This document shows positions 1-12,621 of a DNA stretch of 64,000 nt, one piece after another. The DNA comes from Utricularia gibba (lineage: Eukaryota > Streptophyta > Magnoliopsida > Lamiales > Lentibulariaceae). The DNA is taken from positions 3,681,001 through 3,745,000 of the forward strand of contig NEEC01000002.1 in the NCBI GenBank assembly GCA_002189035.1, read 5' to 3'. Within the stretch, counting starts at the first letter, position 1. Every line of letters starts with the position of its first letter. Position numbers and translations under genes: made by a program. The notes beneath the pieces were generated by a model. It was not told where the DNA came from, made no database searches, and saw only the letters and a program-made list of their open reading frames with translations.

Positions 1-645
1 GTCCATCCATATGGATGCAAAATTTGTTTCGAAAGCAGTGATGCCACCTGGAATAGATTATCATGCGAGGAACAAGCTAAAGAGTGATGCTAAATACTAC
101 ATATGAGATGATCGATATTTATGGAAGAGATGCAATGAATGCATTATTTGAAGGTGTGTTCATGAAAATGAAATTCCAAAAATCGTTGATTCTTGCAATG
201 CAGGACCTTTTAGTGGCCATCATGGACCAAATAAAACAGCAAGAAAAATTCTAGATTGCGGACTCTATTGGCCTCATATTTTGAGATATTGTTATGTTTA
301 TTACAAAGATTGTGAGCTATCCCACAAGGTGGGAATTTATCAAAAAGAAATGAAATGCCTCAGCAAGGAATTCTAGTATGTGAATTATTTGATGTTGGGG
401 TATAGATTTTATTGGACCATTTCCTACTTCAGCAGGTTTCAATTACGTTTTTGTTGCGGTTGATTATGTGTCCAAATGGATTTAGGAAATCCCTACATGG
501 ACCGATGATGCAAAGATTGTGATTAATTTCTTACGCAACAACATCTTCACGAGATATGGAACTCCTAAGGCTCTGATCAGTGATAGGGGAACACATTTTT
601 ACAATCAGGCTTTAAGGAGTGTTTAGAAGCATTTCAATGTTTGGC
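1..645 (+). pseudogene. Athila-like gypsy element 1: broken integrase
   Basis: This is the 3' part of a Ty3/gypsy pol gene; the rest lies left of the window. It aligns by eye with the integrase of element 2 (50.8-51.5 kb) in the same order: the stretch before the HHCC zinc-binding region (GHHGPNKTARKI, about 210-250), then the core with the second catalytic aspartate in SDRGTHF (about 580-600). Several in-frame stops (for example near 105, 250, 375 and 625) show it is dead. Near position 655 the sequence jumps directly to the start of the post-pol frame, so the integrase C-terminus present in element 2 (about 51.5-52.3 kb) is deleted here. Confidence 0.85.
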
Positions 646-680
646 ACAAGCCTTCTGAGAAATTACAGCAGTAGAAACAA

Positions 681-2466
681 GATGTTGGCAACACGAAGTG
701 CAAAGAAGGCTGCAAAGGAGAAGCCTAAACGGAAAAAGATGCAAAAGGAGCAAGCAAAGGAAGGTACGGGGATGCTGAAGCAGCCACAACTATTGCTCCA
801 ACACAGGAAGAAGTGGTTCAGCAAGTTGCTGCCAATGCAGAGGACCCCTGAGAAGTGGACGTGATTCCTCAAACAGCGGAGGTGGGGGAGCCCTCTACAC
901 AGAAGAAATGGAAGGACCCAACCTACAAATTAGAACATACCAACCTCCAGCAACGATTGAAGGACATGCAGCAGAGTTACAAGAAAAGAAAGGCACCAGC
1001 TGAAGAACCACCCTCAGAGCTGTAGGTCTCATCTAAGAAGAAGGGAAAGAAACATGGAACGAAAAAGTAGAAGGCCCCGTTGGAAGAACCTATGACTGAG
1101 AAGGAATCTACTGTACCTGAAGAACAAATGCTGCCCATCATGGAGGAAAATGCTGGAATTTCTAGAAATGAATAAGAGGCAGCAGAGGAAGAGGCGGAGG
1201 CTGAAAATGAAATTCTGGAGGCGAAGAATCAGGAGGAGGCTGGAGGTAAGAAGGAAACTTGACATTCAGAGAAAATGGACGAACAGGCTATGCAGCCATT
1301 GGTCCAAGGCCAGAAAGAGCAAGGAACTCCACTTGCAGAAACCGCCACAAGCATAACAGAAGAAGAGGAGGAAGGGATGGAAAAGGTAAAGAAATTTCTT
1401 CCAAAATTAGTCCCTATGTTTATGAATGTTGGAAAGTTCACAGTGGAGAGGGAACTATTTCATCGACAAATGACTGGAAAGGGAATCCCTTATGTCAAGC
1501 ATCATGCAGACATATTGAACAACAAGTACCTGAAGTTTGTAACAGCAGAATATGTGGACCGGTATGGAGAGGTAAAAGGTGCTAAGGTATGGCCCTGCCG
1601 CCACATTGACTTTGAAATTCTTGTCGAGTTGAACATAGTGGACAAGGTTTATGAAATGTTTGAGAACACTGCATTTATGATCTTATTCAAATTAAAACTT
1701 CCTGCTTATGTGGAACTCACATATGAATTTGCCTCCACGTTTATATACCGAATTCTAGAAACTGGTTTAGAGCCAGCTGCTATTTCTATTCGTTTGATGG
1801 GGACTGAATTTTCATTTTCATTAGCTGAGTGGAATGTAGCTCTTGGTTTTTGCTCAAAACAGGAAGTCGGTTCGTATGGTTTCGCTGCTTCTTTATTTGA
1901 TTATCCATCAGACTTTGATGCTAAGGAATTTTATAGAATTTTGACTGATCAGCATGTCATTGAATTTAAGGTAAAGGGAACAAAATCTGAATTATTTGTC
2001 GATCCTTTCGTGCGCTATGTTCATATGTTAGTCACTACAACCACCTTTGGTAGGAATGTCGGATTTAATGCTATTTACAAAAGTGAATTATTTGTGTTGT
2101 GGTGTATAATGCAAAAATGAACTTTAAACTTAGGTGCCATGCTTGCTGAACAAATGAATAGGGATTGTAGGCATTCGAAAATTCAGCATTTAAGCTTTGG
2201 TCATATTGTCATGCATCTCGTTCACACTTTTTGCCCGGAAAAACTGTTTGAACTTGAATTCTTCCATGTTGAGACTAAGAGAGTTAATGTATATTCTTTG
2301 AAAGTTAATGGACTAATTAAAGCCCAAGAAAGTGGCTTTGTTTTTAGATCTTTAGCATGGTTGGAAGGAAGTGTTATTCCAAGGAAGAAGAAAGCAAACA
2401 CTACTGCTTCTTCAACTTAAATTGAAGGAGAAAATGCTTCTACTGCCCGGAAATCCTTGAAGTGAT
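681..2466 (+). pseudogene. Athila-like element 1: post-pol (env-like / ATHILA ORF) gene, broken
   Basis: A Lys/Glu-rich N-terminal part (681-1270, frame broken by stops) is followed by a clean 281-codon frame (1275-2120) and, after a stop, a short continuation (2139-2420). The central part reads like the protein encoded after pol in Athila-group gypsy elements: hydrophobic, with the blocks SLAEWNVALGFC and FGRNVGFNAIYKSELF. Element 2 carries the same block order (53286-54137), so the frame is a regular part of this element family. The name env-like is conventional for the position. I see no clear signal peptide or membrane anchor. Function is unknown. Confidence 0.75.
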
Positions 2467-2705
2467 GAGCGAAAAAATTTCAAACCTGATTTGTGTAGTC
2501 ACAGAGTTGAAACAAGGAGTGGGCGATGTCTCGATGAACAAGTAACTTGCTGGTATGATGATTTAGTGTAGTTAGTTTTTATTTTTATTCTGTTTTATTT
2601 TCATGTTTAGGATCCTGTTTACGTCAAGAAAGAGTGGCATCTATTAGTTCAAGTCTAGACTTAGAGATGCGTTTACTATATGTTCTGTTTAGTAGCAATA
2701 AACCA

Positions 2706-3332
2706 TAAGTGCTTAGCCACTCATGATAAGGTAAAGGAAAATGTTTTCATAGCATATCCTAAACAACATCCTTGCTTTAAAACTAAACAACAACGAGCAA
2801 TATCCAATAGAAGTGGAAAAGACAATTTGTTCACCCAGGAAATCCAAATCTAGTCTTAGCTAGGACTAGTAAACGTCAAGAATGAAAATAAATTCTCAAG
2901 AGAAGATGTGTTCTTCTGGTTCGTCGTTCGCCTCCTTCTTCTTCCTCAAGAAAAATCTCTAGAAACTTGTCATGAGTCTCCAAAGGGAGATCTGCCTTCT
3001 CTCCCCACCTTTCCTAACTTTTTGTCCAAAATCTCCCTTTTTCACCTCCTTGGACTTTGTGTGTACTCTTTTTCAGACTTCTATCAACTTCTCTGCCACC
3101 ACACTGTTCATATTCGGCTCCTTGGGATTTGTGTTGCGACCTATGCTGCATTGCTCGAAGGGAACTGTTAGAAGGTTGGGACTAAATCTGTGATTTAGTC
3201 CCAACTAAGACTAAAAGTGCACTCCTACGGTACTTATGTGCAAAAATATAGAAACAGGCAATTAAGCTTAATTTTTGTAGCACAAAATGAGTAAATTCCA
3301 TGCATTGAGCCACTCAAAAATATCTGTTATCA
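2706..3332 (-). mobile_element. LTR family A, truncated copy (A1)
   Basis: This is the reverse complement of the first ~620 bp of the complete family A LTR at 26087-27259. It ends at 3332 with TTATCA, the complement of the family A start TGATAA. The left end is truncated near 2706 and no target duplication is visible. It sits in the 3' non-coding part of Athila-like element 1. Confidence 0.8.
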
Positions 3333-3800
3333 ATGACATATCTAAAGAGCATGTGCGGACACAATAAATAGTGAAAGGGTGAGTAGGGATAGACTAATCC
3401 AGAGGAATATAAAGAAGCTTGGTGTTATAAGGTGTGAGTGCTTGCCCAACATTTTGATAAGAAAAGGCAATTACATTATGCCCGGATTACTCTGGAACAA
3501 GCTTCCACTTCACTACCCAAAAAAAGAAAAAAAGAGAAAAAAAAATGAGTTGGCAACTATGATCCTAAGTGACCTTGGATGTATCAACTCTATAAGACAT
3601 GATCTTCAAAAATACTTTTCAAGAGAAATCTACTCATGCACATTTGAGCGATGAAATGACATGCACACTTGCACTTCTATAGCTCATGCATCGGAAATTA
3701 CTATTAGTTGTTTATGTCCATCATTGACACTGAAGGAATCAGTTTTCTATTAGTCTTAGGTAGGACTTGGGGACAAGTGTAGTGTCATTGTAGTATAGTG
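3333..3800 (+). mobile_element. Athila-like element 1: 3' non-coding region up to the 3' LTR
   Basis: About 470 bp of non-coding element DNA. The last 90 bp match the stretch just before the LTR of element 2 (55060-55154), including the shared block GGACTTGGGGACAAGT (GGACTTGAGGACAAGT in element 2). The block lies about 35 bp before the LTR start in both. It is probably part of the plus-strand priming region, though no clean purine tract directly abuts the LTR. Confidence 0.6.
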
Positions 3801-5179
3801 TGATAGCACACAAATTTTCATGTTTTAGGATATAATAATTATAGCTTTTTAATTATGCTTTCATTGCTTTTATAGTTATAAGTATTTTTTATATAACTTA
3901 GGAAATATGTGGTTTTTGTGTGTTAGTGGGCTAAATCCTTTGATTTAGCCCACCCCATGTTCTAACCCAATCGTGAGTCCACCAGCAAGTCTCAAAATTA
4001 TGTAAAGACACAAAGATTTTGTGCAAATGACCATGTAGTAGGAGGAGTAGAAGACAATGAGTGCACTTCCATCACATTAGTCTGCAAGTCAGGAGCAAGA
4101 GCAACAATGGTGTCAAAAATTGTACTTTGAGAAGTGAGAGAGGAGAAAATTAGGAGGAGAGAGAATTGAAAAGGGAGCTAGAGCGAGCAGCAACATAGGG
4201 AGAGGGGGCTTCTCCCCAACACAACGAGCATGGAACTAGAGGGAGGAACAAAGGCGATTTTCTGGAGAAGAACCTTTACTCTAAAAAACAAACATCAAGA
4301 CCTAGTTCAGTGCTACTGTTCTAGCCTGTGAATAATAGCAAATGGAAATCAGAACTAATATTGCTTTACTTTCGTTTGTTGACGTTTTTAGTTTCTGCAA
4401 CCAACTCTCTCACAATGTCTTTGACATTTTCACCACTTTATCTTAATGTTATCATATTTTTCCTTCCATACATAAGTAGCTAAAATTGTAGATATGACTT
4501 AAGGTAAAGCATGGTGGTGTGGGTCTAGGGTTTATAACATATTTCATCATTGTTTCTTAGATCTTGTTTCTATCATTCCATGGGTAGATCTAAGGAGGGA
4601 ACAAGTAGCTTCGCAACTCAGATGCTTGATTTAGAGGTAGACCAACAAAGCAAGGTGGGGACAATAGGTGTTAGTCTAGAGTAGAACCAGTAGAACCAGG
4701 TAGACCTAGTTCTACACACTTTGCATGCGGGTAGACCTAATTGTGTTCGTGATGATATTGAGGACTATCTTAGCTGAAAATATGATGAATGACCTAGATA
4801 GACTTCGGTTGTTTAAAGTTGTGAATATAGGAACATAGTAAATTAAATTAGCCATCTTAGCACCACACCACCTGCAGACCCTTGAGGCATCTTAGTATTA
4901 CTCTGTATTAAAATCAATATTTGTTATTTTCAACGTTGAGACTTAATCTTGTTTATCGAACTTACCTACTACTGTTAGTTTGAGCTTAGATTAAGAATCA
5001 CTGTTATTCCAAAATCTACATCCACTGAAATGCTTAGCAAGCACAAGCTCCATGTGATCGACCTTGAATTCTACTCTACATTTTGTGTTTTATTTATACT
5101 TTGTCAGATTAGGATTATAATTTTATTTGATACGAAATTCTATTTTTATTGCAATGATAATAGGAATTTCTGTTTATTA
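3801..5179 (+). mobile_element. LTR family B, 3' LTR of Athila-like element 1 (B1)
   Basis: A 1,379-bp LTR that starts with TGATAGCACA and ends TTTATTA, a mutated form of the family end TTTATCA. Its start directly follows the element's 3' non-coding region, so it is the 3' LTR of element 1. Copies or fragments of the same LTR lie at 12622-15020, 15032-16422, 17657-17999, 20573-21175 and 33815-34319. Confidence 0.8.
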
Positions 5180-5553
5180 GAACCTTAGAGCCACGCCTAG
5201 TTTACCTAGAGTAAAGACAAATGCTGTCCTAGTATTTGTGTTGTATGAAGAAATAGAATATGTTGTAGTTTTTCTATTCCACATATTATATTTCAAGTGA
5301 AATTTTTTGGTTGTAGATATGGTTCTTGTTTCAAACAATTTATCTCTCCTTGATGTTCTTGAATGTAATGCAAATAATGCAAAAATGTAGCATGTTCAAT
5401 AGCTGTAGGAGATAGCTGACAATTTGATATTGTAGATCCATACGTATATAATTTATTATAGTAATTTAAATAACTAAATTTATGGATATAAAAGAGCAAA
5501 CCTTGCACTGCCATCCTAAACAAATTTCCATCATGTCGAATTGATCTTCTTCA
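5180..5553. other. Unassigned spacer between LTR B1 and a hAT element
   Basis: I recognise no gene or repeat. A 76-codon frame on the minus strand (5293-5523) resembles no family I know and has no supporting context. The sequence is continuous with 7025-7100 across the hAT insertion. Confidence 0.4.
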
Positions 5554-5561
5554 GCCATTGA

Positions 5562-7016
5562 TTAGAGCTGGACATGGGTTTGACTCTATGGGTTATGGGT
5601 CAAACCCACCTAGCCAAAAATCAATTTTGTAACTTGGAGGATGGGTGTACCCATCCGAAGTCATGGGCTGGCTCAAGTCAACATAATATTTTTTTTTAAA
5701 ATTCGTTAATTATTTGTAATATTATATTCATTTATTCAAACCCTCACCACCCCCATTAAAAGACATATTTTTTTACCTAGTTTACACACATTGCAACCTG
5801 TCGCTCTACACACTGCAAATGAATTTTTGCAAGGTATATCTCATTGTGAGAATTACCTTGAATTATTCATGTTGACGTCATGAGATGCTTTGGAGATGAA
5901 AAAAGGATTGTAAGTTGGTTTTTTGAGTTTCTCAAGCAATGTTACTGTTGAAAACATTGTAGATGATAATGACATTGGATAAGTTGAGGCTATAGTTTAT
6001 AATACCCGACAGCTTCTTCCTATAGGATAAGGAGGATAATGAAACTATCGAGAGTGACTTACCACTTCGAGGTTGGGCCGATGGAATTTGTGGTTAGTTC
6101 GGAACATTTTTTATGTGGATGGAGACTACTCATGGAACCATTTTTAGTTGATTTATTGAATTTCTTGGAAGTTTCATTGTCTCACTTGACTCCTCGATCA
6201 GTTGCATATGTGTTATCATTCATTAACATGTGCACTGAAGAACATGTACTTGCTCTTCTAGTTTTTTTCACAATTAGCATATGTATGAAGATTGGAGAAC
6301 CAACCACTTCTCATTGAATGGAAAGTAGGGTATAATATTGGTAGAAGATGTATATAGTGGGTATTATGATTCGTGGACCAGCTTCATGTGGGAATCCCCT
6401 TTTAAAGAACCAAATTTTTCCATACAACTTGAGTCTTCATCTACTATTGAAAAAGCAAAGGGTATGATATTTTTCCCATTTCATAAATAAAACACTCATA
6501 TGAAATTTATTTTATCCAATTTAATATATTTACATAAGAATTGTCACCATACTTACCATATCTAGCTTGGGATATGCAACAGTGTGATAATGTCATCATC
6601 CTTATGTCATACACTCATATGAATATGAAGGATACTACCTTACCTATACACATATGCAATAGATATGAAACTTCTTGGAGGGGTTGGTGATAGCCTTGAA
6701 TGTGCCAGCTTTCTTGAATGAGCACCGTGTTGGACAAGCCAAAATAGGCAGTCGATCCAAACAAGGTGTAATGTTCAAACGACAACACAAATGCTTCAAT
6801 TGGGTTGTGTTAAACCCAATGGTTGGGCTGGTAAAAGTTATTTTTATTAAACAACAATCTTTTGTTTTTGGGCTGCATTGTAGGCCCATAAGTTCTAACC
6901 CACCAAGTCGATATGCACTTGCACACTATGATCCCATCTCGTACCCATCTAATAATGCATCCAACCCATCCAACCCAAAGGATATCTGGGTCAATCCGTA
7001 TCCATGCCTAGCCTTA
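5562..7016 (+). mobile_element. Non-autonomous hAT element with 8-bp target duplication
   Basis: A 1,455-bp element bounded by a perfect 8-bp direct repeat GCCATTGA (5554-5561 and 7017-7024), the duplication length of hAT transposons. The ends are imperfect inverted repeats: the left begins TTAGAGCTGGACATGG, and the right, read in reverse, begins TAAGGCTAGGCATGG. Subterminal GGGT/ACCC-rich motifs are present near both ends, as is usual for plant hATs. The frames inside (6039-6317, 6675-7061) do not resemble a transposase, so mobilisation would need a transposase supplied in trans. Confidence 0.85.
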
Positions 7017-7107
7017 GCCATTGAAGTGCTTCTTCATTTATATTTCGAGTATTTTGCATGATGTTGTCAAACTTGCTTACATCTTCAGAATATGCAGCTG
7101 ACCATGA

Positions 7108-8020
7108 TGAAATGGGTAATGCATTGGGACTCCTAGGGGATGTATGCTCATCACTAAACAAGCTCATACAAACCATATATCAAACAACTAACTCACAAGG
7201 TCTAGGTCTACTCGGACTCTTGTTTTCCCCCTAATCTTTGGTCTACCTCTAATTAGGGTTGTTAAGTTGGGTTTCACTACTTCTCCCTCCTTAATCTATC
7301 CTGGTTTGTTAAGGAAGTAGCATGACCTATGGGTTGATTAAATCTAAGATTGATTAGCACATTTCTCCTCCTTTCACCCCAAAACACCCCCTAAGTGCTT
7401 AGCCACTCATAACAAGGGAAAGGAAAACGTTTTCATAGCATATCCTAAGCAACATTCTTGTTTCACAGTTAAACAACAACAAGCAGTGCATTACAGAAAT
7501 AGAAAGGAAAATTTTTTCATGCAGTAAATCTAAAATTAGTCTTAGCTAGGAACAGTATGCATCAAGAATACAAGTAAATCTTCAAAGAGAACTGGTTCTT
7601 TAGGGTCATCGTCCCTTCCATCTTCCACCCCAAAAAATTCTACAGAAAAAAATCTCGTGAGTCTCTAATGGGGGAGATCTCCCTCCTCTCTCCATTTTGT
7701 CCCCCTTTTTGTCTCAAAATATACCTTTTTCTCCTCCTTGGATTTTGTGTATACTTCTTTTCAGACTTCTGTCTCATCCTTTGCCACTACACTATTCATA
7801 TTCGGCTCCTAGGGATTTGTGCTATCGACATGTGCTGCATTGCTCGAGGAAACTATTAGAAGGTTGGGACTAAGTCGCAGATTTAGTCCCAACTAAGACT
7901 AAAATAACACAACTACGGTACTTATGTGCAAAAATATAGAACTAGGCAATAAAACATAATTTTTGTAGCACAATATGAGTAATTTCCATGTATTCAATCA
8001 CTCAAAAATATGTGTTATCA
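7108..8020 (-). mobile_element. LTR family A, truncated copy (A2)
   Basis: Reverse-oriented family A LTR covering most of the 1,173-bp consensus. Its inner end is lost near 7108. Its outer end is intact at 8020 (TGTGTTATCA). It directly abuts the hAT-like sequence beginning at 8021, whose terminus it has probably removed. Confidence 0.8.
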
Positions 8021-8289
8021 CCACCGAAACCGCCCAACTCTACCCGCCCCAACCTGCCTAGTGCATGCACATACCCGCCACACTACCCACCCTGCTACCC
8101 ATCCCATAGATCCGTTGGTTAGGTTGATTATCAACCGAGTATAGATTTTAAAAGTATAATCTTTTTAAATATATTGTAACAACATTTCACAATCAGTCAA
8201 TTCCTAAATTAATCATTGAAAAGCCTAAATTTAAAAACTGGTAGTAAATACAACAAACCGATAACAGAAGTTTGAATCCAAAGTCCAAC

Positions 8290-10467
8290 TTGTTCAAAAA
8301 CACCTAAAAGGATGGTTCATTCTTGAGAATCAAGTGCATGACTTTCTCCAGATGGAATTTCTTCATCTACTTCACCTTCTTCCATTGTTGGACAACTCTC
8401 AAGGGTTTTTCAAGTGTCTAAACAAAAATATCAAATCGTTTTTCATGCCATGTAGACTTAAATAAATAAAAAGATATTTAACTCACTTTTTATGAATTTT
8501 CATAACCAACTTTTGTCACACATGAGTGCTTATAATGTCTTTGAGTGGAGTTATGAGGATTTAAAATTCTACCACTTGTGTTAAATGCAGATTCAGAAGT
8601 GATTGTTGAATTTGAAACAGCTAGAACATTCTTATCCATTTTTTTCAGAAGTGGCCACTTAGAACTTTCAGATTTTCACCAACTCAATATATCATAAGTC
8701 TCACATTTAGGCAAAACCTCTGTTTCCAAGTAATGATCTAATTCTATTGCCAACCATGAATGTCTGTTTTGTTTCTTGATAAAATTATCAAATTCTGATT
8801 TATCTTATAATGTCATGCTTGAGGAAGTTGTGCTTTTAGAAGCACTACTACCAGGGATATCACTAATATAAGATTTGGTAATATTATTTATTCAACTCTC
8901 ATTATCTTTCAATAAAGAAACAATTAGCATGAACATCTGAAATTTTTTCAATTGCTTCACTTCCATAGATTCTTCAAAAATAGAAGTCCACAAGTGCCAT
9001 TTTATATCTTGGATCCATAACCACATCCACTACTATCATCGCATGAACAACATCTCAATATTTCATAAATTCTTCCCACATAGAACAAGCCATCTCTCTA
9101 AGCATTGTATCATTCATAACTCATTGACCATTCTTCTAACCTGGTTCTAATTAAACATATCTTTGGAAAAAAAAAATTGGAGGTTGGATAACTCGTACCT
9201 GATATTATTTCATTCACTTTATAAAAGAGTTTCAACTTTTTACAAATAAATTTTGCCTCTAACCAACTCTCTTGTGTTGGACAAGACTTGTAACCAACAA
9301 ATCTCATGGCAAGTCTCACAAACGTTTGTTCATATTTGATAGTGGTTTCTTGCATCAAGTAGAGTTCCACTAGATCTTGCAATAGACAATCAATTCTTTT
9401 GAATATTGAATTTTTAATTGAGTAGCATACTTTTTAAATTTTTCTTTTCTTTTGGGTAACCTTGTCCAATAGATACACTATTTCTAATTCTCTCAACACC
9501 ATCATTGAGTTTCTTCAATCCTTTTTGAATGATTATGTTCAAAATATGAGCACAACGATGCATATGCAACACTTTTCCTTGTAGCAACATATCATTCGTA
9601 GAAAGCTTATCCAACATTGGAGTAAGCATGGCATCCCTTGTCTACAAATTATCAACCATTATTGAAGAGTTTTTCTGATAGATATTTCGATCTATCTGTG
9701 AGCAGCATAATTCCTCATATGAAGTTTCAACAATATGTGGAGAGAGCACATGTGCAAACCTGCATCATTTAAAAATTAGTATAAAAAAACTTATAGAAAA
9801 AAAGTTACAAAAAAGAAAAACATTAAATATGAAGCTTCCACTACATATTTGTGAAATTTGTACTTATCACCATATGACCTTTATTGTTATCATTTGAAGC
9901 AATCCTACAATCAAAATTTTTCGAGATTTGATAGACCTTTTGTTTCTTATCTCCATATATCTTCAAAATGTCATTCTTTAATGTATTTCGTGAAATCATT
10001 TTAAAGTTTGGATTCAAGCTGTTGAAAAATCTTTGGAACCCATAATGGTCAACTATACACAATGGATAATCATACTAGATAACTGCAACAATAAGCTCAT
10101 GCTTTGAAACTTTTTCACTAAAAGAACATTCAGTTATGATCTCCCAATAGATTTTAAATTAACATTTATAATCATTTGTTCGACATTAATTTTTTTGGCC
10201 TTTTCTTACATGTAGTCATGTAGTGGATCTTCAAGTGTGATGTTCCACTTTTACCTTTCCTGACAAAAAGTTTCTGATAGTATTTACATTTTTCCTTAAC
10301 TTCTCCGCTTATACATTCTGCCACCATTATGATGTTCTTTTCCTTTTTTTAAAAGAGGTTGATGTGCTATCCTCATCAATTATTTGTATGTCATTGTTAT
10401 CAGCCTCTTCTTCATTCTGAGATGGTAAAGAACCAGGTGATAACTCTTGATTTGAACAATTATCCAT
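8290..10467 (-). pseudogene. hAT-family transposase (BED zinc finger / hAT dimerisation type), degenerate
   Basis: Read right to left from an ATG at 10467, the expected domains of an Ac/RICESLEEPER-like hAT transposase appear in order. First is an acidic leader, then a BED-finger remnant with a GTSHLKIH motif (about 10210-10330). Next come a substrate-binding and catalytic region containing FKMISRNTL (9841-10062), the block HRCAHILNIIIQKGL (about 9500-9590), and a helical region with SGTSYPTSN (about 9110-9380). Last is a C-terminal hATC dimerisation region (about 8560-8760) with SESAFNTSGRI. Stop codons and frame changes separate the blocks, so no full protein can be made. It could once have moved hATs such as 5562-7016, but that link is not shown. 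Confidence 0.85.
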
Positions 10468-10479
10468 CAAAAAAATCTA

Positions 10480-11620
10480 TGGGTTCCTATAGATGTATAA
10501 TTTATTATGCAAACAAAAAAGTATAGTCAAATTCCATTTAAATTTTTTTCCCATATTATAGTAAGCAAAAAAAATATATATCAAAACTCAAAAGTAGAAC
10601 TTTAAAAAAAAAAAAACCCAAAAGCAGAACATATGTGTAGATAAAATCAATATCTTTTTGCAAGAATATTTACAAAAGTATAATTTCTACCAATTATCAA
10701 AAGCATGTGAAAAAGAAATCAAATATAAATCATTGAAAGTGACAACTCATTTTAAGACTATGCAACACAAGTATTTACAAAGGAAAAAACAAGAAAACAT
10801 GGTGGATCCTACAAATAAAGAAAGAAAATCATTGAAAGTGACACCTAAACTAAACATACTAGATCCTAACATGGAAAATGAAAGGAAAGACACTTCCCTT
10901 TTTAAGGTTAAGACAAGACCAGAGCCAAAACTCACATTGTATTTATAAGGTCAAGCGGTGTCCTACAACAAATCACAAGGGGAAGACACTTCCTGGTACA
11001 AGGTAAGCAAAACAAACAGCAGCCTCATAATCAAAGGGGCGAGGCACTCCCCACATGAGGCTACGCAAAATGAGACAACAAGTGAGCAATTAAGAGAAGA
11101 CACTTCCCTCATCAAGCAAAAATGGGTGCATAGTCAAAACATGATTTTTGGTTGCCCCCAAGCCACGGCTACACCATCGGCGCACCTTCCTTAGCCTCCC
11201 CTGCGGCAGCCCCGACGTCTGATCCTACACATGAGAAAAGTTAAGGGAGTTAGAACATGGTAGGAAGCCTCAACCCACGCCACGACCACGCCCTGATCGC
11301 TGCCCGAAGGCCCATGTCTACCGTCGTGCAGGTTCACCCACATTGTCGGCAACTTGAGCTTCTAATCGCAAAAGACCCATGTCGCCCCCACTCACTTGAG
11401 CTCTTTGCTTCGACGACCTTGGCGAGCCGAGTTGCCATCAGTGTTCAGTCACCACCGACCTTGCCCGAAGGCTCCTTCTCTTGCTCGAACCGACACACAT
11501 GGATAACAAAAAGTGTGTCTTTTAAGAAAAAAAGTTGAGCAAGCCAACCATTAGGCTCAGCACAACTTGATTCAAGTTCAATTTGGCTGAGTATATATAT
11601 AGAGCTTGTGAATGTGTTTG
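10480..11620. other. Unassigned region with imperfect repeats and a GC-rich patch
   Basis: Between 10,850 and 11,130 the phrase GACACTTCC(C/T), or a close variant, recurs about every 60-110 bp. From about 11,140 to 11,500 the base composition becomes GC-rich compared with its surroundings. Two short frames (10658-10948 and 11257-11538) cover these parts but resemble no protein I recognise. It may be the body of a non-autonomous hAT or a captured fragment. Confidence 0.3.
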
Positions 11621-12159
11621 AATTTTTTGATCCTTCCACTATCTAAGAACTCTATCGTTACTATCTAATAATTCATTTTGCTAATGTTCCTGAATTATGA
11701 TATTTTTACAATTGTGTTTCAATTAACCCAAGATGCTAGAATCACATCAAAATATAAAATCAACATACAAAGACTGGCTTTAATACTACAATTCAAAGTT
11801 TGTTATACCTTCAATATGCAGACTGGCCCTTTGATGTCCATGCACTACAAATCAACATTTGCTATGCCTAAAACAAAAATAATTATAATGACCTGGGTCA
11901 ATTCATGACTTGAAACAGGTCCAGCACATTGATTCATAAAACCATATCCACTGAGTCATAGAATCTATTCTTGACTTGGTGGGTTTGACCTGCAACATAG
12001 CGGATCAGACTCGTGTGCAGTTCTAGCAATAAAGAGGCGGTCAATATCCCATGGTTCTATTAAAACCTGAATATTTACATATAAATTCTTATTTTAAAAT
12101 ATAATTTATTATTTATAAATTTAAAAAATAAACAGGTTTTAATTTTTACACAAATAGCT

Positions 12160-12306
12160 GTGCGAGTGAAGGCCATTTCGCTACCCGCTCCGTTTATAAA
12201 TGGATTGTGATTTTTTTTCCGCTACCCACCTTTTGTGGGTAATAAACAGGACCGATATGTTTATCCATCAGGTAGTGGGCAGCTTATCCATTTTGCCATC
12301 TATAAT
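12160..12306. mobile_element. hAT-like terminus
   Basis: The stretch is rich in ACCCGC/ACCCAC motifs and ends with CCATTTTGCCATCTATA. Its reverse complement resembles hAT terminal inverted repeats of the TAGAGATGGCAAAATGG type. It could be the right end of the element carrying the transposase at 8290-10467. The matching left end is not visible, probably because LTR A2 truncated it. Confidence 0.4.
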
Positions 12307-12388
12307 TCACTTCTAATTGGTTCATCCACATTCGAAATATTTAAATGTATATGATTAATAACAATAATTTAAAAAAGATATTACAATA

Positions 12389-12392
<4 letters not shown>

Positions 12393-12440
<48 letters not shown>

Positions 12441-12460
12441 TTTATTTATTTATTTATTTA
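12393..12460. repeat. (TA)20 microsatellite followed by (TTTA)n
   Basis: Twenty uninterrupted TA units (12393-12432), then a short TTATATAT bridge and several TTTA units. Likely length-polymorphic. Confidence 0.95.
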
Positions 12461-12621
12461 TTGCTAACTATTATTTCAGCTTTTACTAAAGAATGCCATG
12501 TGTTACCTGCACTAAGTAGCATACGCCTAATTGTGGAGGGAGTAATGCCCACAAAGGTGGAAAATATATATAAAAAAAGTTCTTTTATAACTGGCAATAT
12601 CTCATATTGCAAATGAAATAA

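Noticed and set aside
2763-3200. Short hydrophobic frames (2908-3171 and similar ones at 7668, 26204, 28887 and 55279) that look conserved across five loci
   Set aside because: Their similarity comes from being the same stretch of family A LTR in different places; it is repeat similarity, not a conserved small protein.
11257-11538. 93-codon frame in a GC-rich patch as a candidate novel gene
   Set aside because: No family resemblance, no splice or promoter context, inside transposon-rich DNA.
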